Assembly: GCF_019024325.1 (NCBI RefSeq)
Contig: NZ_JAFNJS010000002.1
Location: 558,118 to 622,117, forward strand
Origin: Falsiroseomonas tokyonensis
GTDB lineage: Bacteria > Pseudomonadota > Alphaproteobacteria > Acetobacterales > Acetobacteraceae
Direction of reading: 5' to 3'
Length of the DNA stretch: 64,000 bases
Part shown: positions 53,278-59,846 of the stretch, piece after piece
How positions within the stretch are numbered: the first letter of the stretch is position 1
Layout: every line of letters starts with the position of its first letter
Notes under the pieces: generated by a model
Seen by the model: only the letters and a program-made list of their open reading frames with translations
What the model was told of the DNA's origin: nothing
The model's database searches: none
Program-made: the position numbers and the translations under genes

Positions 53278-54852
53278 CTAGGCCAGGCTGAGCTGCGCCT
53301 GGCGCCGGACCAGCCACACCGCACGCTCGAACTGCGCCGTGGCGGCCAGCAGCAGGGCGCGGGCCTCGGCCGTCAGCTCCGGCTCGCGTTCCGCCAGGCG
53401 CTGACGCAGCCCGGCCATCAGCGTGCCGCGGTCATCGGCCATGTCGCGCAGCATCTCGGCATCCGTGGCATCCCGGGCCTCCGCCAGGGCGCCGAGCAGC
53501 AGGTGCAGCGCCTCCGCAAGCCGTTCCAGCGTCGGGCGCAGCGGCGCGGCCGCCGTGCCCTGCCGCGCGGTGGCGGCGAATTCGCTCAGGGTCTCCCGCA
53601 GCGCGGCCAGGCCGGCATTCGCCGCCTCCAGCGCCAGCACGCGGTCGAGCACATCGCGGTCGCCGCCGCGCGTCAGCAGCTCCGCCAGGAAGCGGCCGAT
53701 GGCGCCCTCCAGCGCGCGGCTCGCGGCCTGGCCGGTGCCGGCGGGTTCGGGCGGCAGCTCCGGCTCGGCGCGCAGCGGGTCGACGAAGGCGGGCAGGCGC
53801 AGCGCCAGGCGCTGCTGCTCGCGCGCCACCAGTTCCAGCGCCGTCGGCGGGTCGTCCAGTGCGCGGTCATAGAGGAATTGCGGGCGGGACGCCGCCTCGG
53901 CCGGGCTGTCGGGGCAGAGCCGGGTCAGCAGCGCCGCCATGGAGGCCGGTGCCATCACGCCGAGCAGCGCGGAGACCAGCTGCAGCAGCAGGAACAGCAG
54001 CCCGATGCGCGCCTGCGGATCCGGCGCCAGCTCCGTCGTCGCGGCCAGCACCAGCGGCAGGCCGGCCAGGCGCTCCAGCACGAAAAGGCCGAGGAACAGC
54101 GCCGCCCCCGCCGCCTTTACCAGCGCCTGGAACACCGCCAGGCGCCGCGCCGCGCCGGCAAGACCCGCAGACAGCAGCAGCACCGCGCCGCCGGAGCCGA
54201 GCGAGGCGCCATAGACCGCCAGCGCCGCCTGTTCGAAGCCGAGCAGGCCCGCCGCATGCAGCGTCAGCGCCAGGATGCTGACGGTGGAGGAGGACTGGGC
54301 GAGAAGCGTCACCCCCGCGCCGGCCAGGAAGGGCAGAGCGAGCCCGGCGCCGCCGGCCATGCTCGCCAGCAGCGGTAGCTCGCGCAGCGGCACGGCCGCG
54401 GTCTTCAGCAGGTCGAGGCCCAGGAACATCAGCGCCAGGCCCAGCAGGGCGCCGAGCGCCGGCTTCAGCCGGCCGCTGCGATCCAGGTTCAGCGCGCTGC
54501 TCAGCCCGACCAGGCCGATCAGCCACAGCACCGCCAGGCGGATATCCACCGTCGCGAGCAGCACCAGCCCGGCCGTGCCCGGATTGGCGAAGGCCGCGAT
54601 CGGCAAGGCGCGGCGCAGGCCCAGCAGGCCGGATTGGATCATCGCGGTCAGGATGAAGGTGACCGCATTGCTGGATTGGGTGAGGCCGCCCAGCAGCAGG
54701 CCGGTGGCTGCGGCGCGCAGCGGGTTGCTGGTGGCGTGCGCCACCACGGCACGCATCCGCGGCCCCGCCAGCGCCTGAAGACTGCTTCCCAGGCCCTTGA
54801 TGCCGATGAGGAAAAGGCCGATGCCGCCCAGCAGCGCCGCGATCAGCTCCAT
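53278..54852 (-). CDS. Na+/phosphate cotransporter-family protein with PhoU-like C-terminus
   Basis: Protein of 524 residues. The N-terminal NptA-type membrane domain has the inverted QSS repeats GGLTQSSNAVTFIL (near 55–68) and TLLAQSSSTVSILAL (near 182–196), which form the sodium/phosphate site. About 200 C-terminal residues are helical with PhoU-like character (LVAREQQRLALRLPAF and AEMLRDMADDRGTLMAGLRQRL). Such proteins import or export phosphate with sodium. The upstream divergent region holds PHO-box-like repeats. NCS2 lies 199 bases downstream. Confidence 0.88.
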   Translation of the reverse strand: MELIAALLGGIGLFLIGIKGLGSSLQALAGPRMRAVVAHATSNPLRAAATGLLLGGLTQSSNAVTFILTAMIQSGLLGLRRALPIAAFANPGTAGLVLLATVDIRLAVLWLIGLVGLSSALNLDRSGRLKPALGALLGLALMFLGLDLLKTAAVPLRELPLLASMAGGAGLALPFLAGAGVTLLAQSSSTVSILALTLHAAGLLGFEQAALAVYGASLGSGGAVLLLSAGLAGAARRLAVFQALVKAAGAALFLGLFVLERLAGLPLVLAATTELAPDPQARIGLLFLLLQLVSALLGVMAPASMAALLTRLCPDSPAEAASRPQFLYDRALDDPPTALELVAREQQRLALRLPAFVDPLRAEPELPPEPAGTGQAASRALEGAIGRFLAELLTRGGDRDVLDRVLALEAANAGLAALRETLSEFAATARQGTAAAPLRPTLERLAEALHLLLGALAEARDATDAEMLRDMADDRGTLMAGLRQRLAEREPELTAEARALLLAATAQFERAVWLVRRQAQLSLA

Positions 54853-54871
54853 CGGTTCGTCACGGGCTTGG

Positions 54872-54911
54872 CTTCATATCAGGTGTCATCTATCAGTCAT
54901 AAATCACGGAT
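54872..54911 (+). promoter_or_regulatory. PHO-box-like direct repeats with 11-bp period
   Basis: GTGTCAT (54883–54889) and CAGTCAT (54894–54900) are separated by 4 bases and each matches 6 of 7 positions of the PhoB half-site CTGTCAT. Weaker units flank them (CTTCATA at 54872 and CACGGAT at 54905) on the same 11-bp period. They lie 31 bases from the phosphate-transporter start but in the orientation of the opposite strand's gene. PhoB control is a hypothesis. Confidence 0.35.
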
Positions 54912-55050
54912 ATTCATGGAATTTTGCCAGAACGGCGCTGCCCGCGCCATGGCCAGGTCCAGATCCGGGGTCGCGGCTTGGCCCGGGGGACGCGACAAGC
55001 GCCGCGGGCGCGGCTAGGCTCGGCGCAATCGGCTTCAAGAGAGCACGGAC

Positions 55051-55473
55051 GTGCCGCCAGCGCTGGACATCACCATCCCGCCCGACACCGAGGCGGTCGC
55101 GCGCCTGTTGGACGCGCTGGAGGCCTTCGCCGAGGAAGCGGAACTGCCGCCCAAGGTCGCGCATCGCCTGGCCGTGGTGGTGGAGGAACTCGCCGCCAAT
55201 GTCGCCATGCATGGCGGCAGCGGCCCCGGCGCGGCCACCTTCGTCGCCGTCACCGTGCGGCAGCAGGATGGCGCCGTGATCGCCAGCATCGAGGATGACG
55301 GCCGCGCCTTCGACCCCCTGTCCCGCGCCGCGCCGGATACCGAGGCCGCGCTGGAGGATCGCGACGTTGGTGGCCTCGGCGTGCATTTCGTGCGGCAGAT
55401 GACGCGCAGCCTGGACTACAGCCGGGCGGATGGTCGCAACCGGCTGGTCGCCGTGTTGGATGCCTCCGGCTGA
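55051..55473 (+). CDS. RsbW/anti-sigma-type ATP-binding protein
   Basis: Protein of 140 residues, the size of RsbW/SpoIIAB-like serine kinases. The N-box is VVEELAANVAMHGG, followed by the G1-like EDDGRAFDP and G2-like GGLGVHFVRQM. Such proteins bind sigma factors or phosphorylate antagonists, and SpoIIE-type phosphatases act as their counterparts. The GTG at 55051 is the only sensible start; the ribosome site is weak. It opens the chemosensory cluster, and a SpoIIE-type phosphatase is at the other end of the window. No STAS antagonist or sigma factor is seen here. Confidence 0.85.
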   Translation: MPPALDITIPPDTEAVARLLDALEAFAEEAELPPKVAHRLAVVVEELAANVAMHGGSGPGAATFVAVTVRQQDGAVIASIEDDGRAFDPLSRAAPDTEAALEDRDVGGLGVHFVRQMTRSLDYSRADGRNRLVAVLDASG

Positions 55474-55490
55474 GCGGTCCGGCCCCCCGC

Positions 55491-56273
55491 GTGCAAGCCA
55501 GCGGCCTGGCCGCGCCGGCGTTGAGCGCCGTGCAGGAGAGGCTGGCGGGCCTGGCGGGCTTTTCCGAATCGGAGGTGCTGCGCAACCGGCTGCTGCGCGC
55601 CGCACCGCTGCTCTCCCGCCTGCCGCTCGACCGCGCCAGCATCGACCATCCGGACTGGGCCGCGCTGCTGGATGCGGTGACGGTGCAGGAGACGCGCATG
55701 TTCCGCGCCGCGCCGCAGATCGCCGCCTTCCGGGCCGAGGTGCTGCCGGCGCTCGCCGCGCGCGGGGCGCTGACACTGGTCTCGGCCGGCTGCGCCACGG
55801 GGGAGGAGGCCTGGACGCTGGCCATCCTGGCCGCCGGCGCCGGGGTGCCCTGGCAGGTGGAGGGCCTCGACCTCTGCCGCCCGGCGCTGGAGGCGGCCTT
55901 GGCGGCACGCTACCGCCTCGGCCCGCCCGATGCGCTGCGCGAAGTGCCGCAAGCGGACCGCGCCATGCTCGATATCGCCGATGGCTGGTTCGAGCCGGCC
56001 GAAAACCTGCGCCCGCATGTCGCCTTCCGCCGCGCCAATCTGCTGGATGCCTGCCTGCCGGATGAGGCGGCGGATGCCATCCTCTGCCGCAACGTGCTGA
56101 TCTACATGACAGAAGAAGGCCGGCTTGCGGTGCTGCGACGGCTGGTCGCGGCGCTGCGTCCGGGCGGCGCGCTGCTGCTGGGCCCGACCGACCGGCCGAC
56201 GCGCGACATCGGCCTCAGGCCCTGGTCGCGCGACCTGATCGGCATCTGGCGGCGGGAGGGCGCGGATGGCTGA
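55491..56273 (+). CDS. cheR: Chemotaxis-type protein methyltransferase, CheR-like
   Basis: Protein of 260 residues. The N-terminal helical part contains VTVQETRMFRAAPQI. The S-adenosylmethionine site is LVSAGCATGEEAWTLAIL, and the CheR hallmark CRNVLIYMTEEGR follows. CheR methylates glutamates of chemoreceptors. No receptor gene is nearby, so its target is encoded elsewhere or is unusual. The start is a GTG at 55491; the stop overlaps the next gene by 8 bases. Confidence 0.9.
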   Translation: MQASGLAAPALSAVQERLAGLAGFSESEVLRNRLLRAAPLLSRLPLDRASIDHPDWAALLDAVTVQETRMFRAAPQIAAFRAEVLPALAARGALTLVSAGCATGEEAWTLAILAAGAGVPWQVEGLDLCRPALEAALAARYRLGPPDALREVPQADRAMLDIADGWFEPAENLRPHVAFRRANLLDACLPDEAADAILCRNVLIYMTEEGRLAVLRRLVAALRPGGALLLGPTDRPTRDIGLRPWSRDLIGIWRREGADG

Positions 56274-57441
56274 GGCCCCCGCGGCCCTCCTGGCTGGCGG
56301 CCACGCCTTTGCCCTTCCGGCCGATGCCGAGGTGGTGGAAGCCGCGCCGCTGCGCCCGGCGCCGCTGGCCGGGCCCGGCATGCTGGGCATCGCCGTGGTG
56401 GCGGGGCAGGTGGTGCCGGTGATGGCGGCGGCGCCCGGCCTCCCTGGCGGCCCGGCCTGGGTGCTGCTGGACGGGCCGAATGGCCGCGTCGTGGTGGCCG
56501 GGGAGGCCTTTGCCGAAATCCAGCCCCAGGGTGCGAATCACGGCGCGCCGATGCTGGTGCCGCCGCGCCTGGCCGCGCGCCGCGTGCCGCCGGCGCTGCC
56601 GGCGGGGCCGGGCGGCTGGTCCGTGCCGATGCGCGGCGCCGCTGTGCGGCAGCTGGCGCTGGCGGCGGAGCTTGGCGGGCTGCGCCTGGTGCTGCCCTTC
56701 GCCCTGCTGGAACGGGTCCTCCCCATGCCGGTGCTGCGGCCGGCCCCGGCGGCGGGCGCCGCTGCGCTGGGCTATGCGGTGGCCGCCGGCGCGCCGGTGC
56801 TGGTGCTGGACCCGGCCTGGCTGCTGCAGGCGGATCGCCCCGTGGCGGCGGCCGGGCTGCTGGTGCTGTTCCGCCATGGCGGCCGCCGCCTCGGCCTGCC
56901 CTGCGACCGCATCGGCCCGGCCCGGCCCGGCGAGGCCACGCTGCTGCCGCGGCTGGAGGCGGCGGCCGAGGAACTTGTGGTCGCCCCGCTGGCCGAGGCC
57001 TCGGCGCCGCCGCCCCCCGAACCCAGCCGCGCCTTGCTGCTCTGCGCCGCCGGCGGGCAGGCCTTCGCCTTGCCGGTGGAGGAGGTGGTGGCGGTGATCC
57101 CGCCCATCGCCCCGTCGCCCGCGCCCGGGCTCGCGGAGCACCCGATCCATGGCTTCCGCGGTGTCACGGCGCATCGCGGCGATGTGCTGCCGGTGCTGGA
57201 TGGCGGCCTGCGCCTGGGCGCGACGGAGGTGCTCGGCCGTCACGCCGCGGAAGCGCCGCTGCTGCGCCTGGCCGGGGCGCCGCCGGTGGCGCTGGCGGTC
57301 AGCCATGTCACCGGCCTGCGCCGCATCCCGGAACGGCTGATCGCGGCCGTGGCGGGGGAGGGGCTGGTCTCCGCCGTGGTGGCGATGGCGGAGGCGCCGC
57401 TGCCGGTCTGCCGCGCCGCCGTGCTGGGCGCCCTGAAGTGA
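56266..57441 (+). CDS. Protein with three CheW-like modules
   Basis: Protein of 391 residues, more than twice a normal CheW (~150). Three stretches have CheW-like strand patterns. Residues ~10–85 (FALPADAEVVEAAPLRP, then IAVVAGQVVPVM) are the most degenerate. Residues ~125–225 contain LRLVLPFALLERVLPMP and LVLFRHGGRRLGLPCDRI. Residues ~255–390 contain QAFALPVEEVVAVIPP, FRGVTAHRGDVLPVLDG and LAVSHVTGLRRIPE, the clearest copy. CheW couples receptors to CheA. Three copies suggest a scaffold that joins several CheA or receptor units. It overlaps CheB (GTGA). Confidence 0.78.
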   Translation: MAEAPAALLAGGHAFALPADAEVVEAAPLRPAPLAGPGMLGIAVVAGQVVPVMAAAPGLPGGPAWVLLDGPNGRVVVAGEAFAEIQPQGANHGAPMLVPPRLAARRVPPALPAGPGGWSVPMRGAAVRQLALAAELGGLRLVLPFALLERVLPMPVLRPAPAAGAAALGYAVAAGAPVLVLDPAWLLQADRPVAAAGLLVLFRHGGRRLGLPCDRIGPARPGEATLLPRLEAAAEELVVAPLAEASAPPPPEPSRALLLCAAGGQAFALPVEEVVAVIPPIAPSPAPGLAEHPIHGFRGVTAHRGDVLPVLDGGLRLGATEVLGRHAAEAPLLRLAGAPPVALAVSHVTGLRRIPERLIAAVAGEGLVSAVVAMAEAPLPVCRAAVLGALK

Positions 57442-58475
57442 TCCGCGTCCTTCTCGTCGACGACAGCGGCTTCATGCGCATGGCGCTGCGGCGGATCATC
57501 GAGGCCGAGGGCGACCTGAAGGTGGTCGGCGAGGCCTCGGACGGGGAGGCCGCGATCGAGCAGGCGGCGAAGTTGCGCCCCGATGTCATCGCCATGGATG
57601 TGGAGATGCCGCGCCTCGATGGGCTGGAGGCGACGCGGCGCATCATGGCGCTGCCCGATCCGCCGGCGGTGCTGATGGTCAGCCACCATACCAGCGACGG
57701 CTCCGCCACCGCGCTGGCGGCGCTGGACCGGGGCGCGGTGGATTACCTGTGCAAGGATGGCGACCTCGGCGGCGTCGATCTCTCGATGCTCGATCGCGAA
57801 TTGCGTGGCCGGCTGCGGCACTGGGCCGGGCAGCGCGCCAAGGTGCGGCCGGCGGCGCGGGGCGCGGCGCCGGTGCGGGTGGTGCGGGCGGCGGGCGGGG
57901 CCGATGTGGTGCTGCTCGGCGCCTCCACCGGCGGGCCGGATGCGCTGGCCGCCTTCCTCTCGGCCGCCGGGCGGCTGCCGGTGCCCTGCGTGGTGGCGCA
58001 GCACATGCCGGCCGACCTGGCGCCGGACCTGGCGCAGCACCTGGCCAGGCTTTCGGGCGTGCCGGTCGGCGTCGGGCGCGCGGGGCAGCGGCTGATGTCG
58101 GGCGAGGTCACCGTGATTCCGGGCGGCACGGATGGCCACCTGGCGCGCGGCCCGGGGGTGGATGGCGGCTTCGTCTTGCGGCTCGCGGTCGGCGTCGCGG
58201 CGGTGCATCCTTCGGTGGACCTGCTGTTCCAGTCGGCGGCGCTGGTGGCGCAGCGTGCGCTCGGCGTGGTGCTGACGGGCATGGGGCGGGACGGGCTGCT
58301 GGGGGCGCGGACGATGCAGGACAGGGGCATGCCGGTACTGGCCCAGACGGTGGCGAGCTGCGTCGTCGGCGGCATGCCCGGCGCGCTGATCGAGGCTGGG
58401 CTTGCCATCGAGACGGCGGACCCCGCCGGCCTCGGCCGGCGCGTGGCGGCGCTGGTGCGGGAGAAGGTGGCATGA
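57438..58475 (+). CDS. cheB: Protein-glutamate methylesterase, CheB-like
   Basis: Protein of 345 residues. A receiver domain comes first: VLLVDDSGFMRMALR with the acid pocket and phosphoacceptor Asp in AMDVEMPRLDG. After a linker comes the esterase domain with Ser in LLGASTGGPDA, His in VVAQHMPADL and Asp in GMGRDGLLG. It removes receptor methyl groups and opposes CheR. The GTG at 57438 overlaps the stop before it, and its stop overlaps the next ATG, so the four genes are tightly coupled. Confidence 0.93.
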   Translation: MIRVLLVDDSGFMRMALRRIIEAEGDLKVVGEASDGEAAIEQAAKLRPDVIAMDVEMPRLDGLEATRRIMALPDPPAVLMVSHHTSDGSATALAALDRGAVDYLCKDGDLGGVDLSMLDRELRGRLRHWAGQRAKVRPAARGAAPVRVVRAAGGADVVLLGASTGGPDALAAFLSAAGRLPVPCVVAQHMPADLAPDLAQHLARLSGVPVGVGRAGQRLMSGEVTVIPGGTDGHLARGPGVDGGFVLRLAVGVAAVHPSVDLLFQSAALVAQRALGVVLTGMGRDGLLGARTMQDRGMPVLAQTVASCVVGGMPGALIEAGLAIETADPAGLGRRVAALVREKVA

Positions 58476-59824
58476 CGCCTTCACCCCTGGATCGCGACCT
58501 GCTGGACGCCTTCGTGCCGGAATTCGAGGCCGAGGCGGTCCGGCTCGCCATGGTGCGGGATGCCTCGCAGGCGGGGCGCGCGCTGGACCAGCTGCGCGCC
58601 ATGGCCGCCGCACTCGGCGCGCCCTCGCTGGCCGCGCTGGTGGAGCGGACGGCGCAGGCGCTCGACCCGCTGGACTGGCCCGCCCTGCATGCGGGGGCGG
58701 AGGCGCTGGCGCGGCAGGCGATCGCGATCGGTGCGGCCGGCTCCGACCTGCCGCTGCCCGATTCCGCTGCCGAGGCCCCGCCCGAACCCCCGCCCGCCGA
58801 AGCGCCCGCCACCCTGCTGGACCGGGAGATGCTGGAGGCCCTGGCGCCCGAATTCGCCGCCGGCTGCGCGCGTCTCGCCGCCGCCCCGGATGCGGTGGAG
58901 GCCGGGCGGGCGCTGGACAATCTGCGCGCCATGGCGGGCGCCGTTGGGCTCGCCTCCCTGCTCGCCCTGCTGGCGCCGGCGGCGGGGCTGCTCGACCCCT
59001 ATGATGCGGCCGCGCTGCGCGACCTGGCCGGCAGGCTCGCGGCGCAGGCGGAGCGGATCGTGCAGGCCGGCGCCGATCTGCCGCCGCAGGAGGAGGCCCG
59101 TCCAACCGAGGCCCCGCCGCTGGATCCCGACCTGCTGGCCGCCTTCGCCCCCGAATTCGCCGCCGCCTGCCAAAGGCTCGGCGCCGCCACGGAGGCTGCC
59201 GGCGCGGCGCGGGCGGCGGAGGCGCTGCGCGGCATGGCCGGCGCGCTGGGCCTCGATTCGCTGCGCACCCTGCTCGACGCCCTGCCGCTGGAGCCTTTTG
59301 CAGCCGCGGCGCTGCCCGGCCATGCCGCGGCCCTGGCGGCCCAGGCCCAGGCCATCGTCGCGGCGGGGCACGACCTGCCCCCGCCCGAGGCCGCCCCCGC
59401 CGGTTCGCGCCGCCGCGTGCTGGTGGTGGATGACAGCGCCATGATGCGCCGCCTGGTCCGCGAAACCTTGGCGCTGGATGCGGATTTCGAGGTGGTGGGC
59501 GAGGCCGCGGATGGCGTGCAGGCGCTGGCCGCCATGGCCCGCCTGGCCCCCGACCTGACCATGCTGGATATCGAGATGCCGGAGCTGGACGGCATCGGCG
59601 TGCTGCGTCGCTGGGCGCTGTCGGGTGGCGGCGCGGTGGTCATCGTCTCCTCCGCCGCAAGGCCGGGCTCCGCCACGGCGGCGGAAGCGCGGCGGCTCGG
59701 CGTTGCGGGCATCGTCGGCAAGCCCTCGGGCGCGCTGAGCCCCGACCTGCGCGAGCGCCAGGGCGTGGCGCTGCTGCGCACGGCGCGGCGCGCGGCCGGG
59801 CTGGCGGTGGAGGCGCCGAGATGA
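58472..59824 (+). CDS. Three degenerate Hpt-like modules fused to a receiver domain
   Basis: Protein of 450 residues. Three ~100-residue helical repeats share the opening LLDAFVPEFEA, MLEALAPEFAA or LLAAFAPEFAA, and a core matching the Hpt pattern H-x-L-K-G-x-A-x-x-L-G. The phospho-accepting His is replaced by D39 (ALDQLRAMAAALG), D149 (ALDNLRAMAGAVG) and E250 (AAEALRGMAGALG). A Pro-rich linker then leads to a receiver (about 314–445): VLVVDDSAMMRRL, phosphoacceptor D366 in MLDIEMPELDG, and GIVGKPSG. Hpt domains relay phosphate; these cannot, but the acidic residues may mimic the phosphorylated form. The receiver is the most likely CheA target here. Overlaps cheB by 4 bases. Confidence 0.82.
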   Translation: MTPSPLDRDLLDAFVPEFEAEAVRLAMVRDASQAGRALDQLRAMAAALGAPSLAALVERTAQALDPLDWPALHAGAEALARQAIAIGAAGSDLPLPDSAAEAPPEPPPAEAPATLLDREMLEALAPEFAAGCARLAAAPDAVEAGRALDNLRAMAGAVGLASLLALLAPAAGLLDPYDAAALRDLAGRLAAQAERIVQAGADLPPQEEARPTEAPPLDPDLLAAFAPEFAAACQRLGAATEAAGAARAAEALRGMAGALGLDSLRTLLDALPLEPFAAAALPGHAAALAAQAQAIVAAGHDLPPPEAAPAGSRRRVLVVDDSAMMRRLVRETLALDADFEVVGEAADGVQALAAMARLAPDLTMLDIEMPELDGIGVLRRWALSGGGAVVIVSSAARPGSATAAEARRLGVAGIVGKPSGALSPDLRERQGVALLRTARRAAGLAVEAPR

Positions 59825-59846
59825 TCGAGCCTGCGGGGGACCCGCA

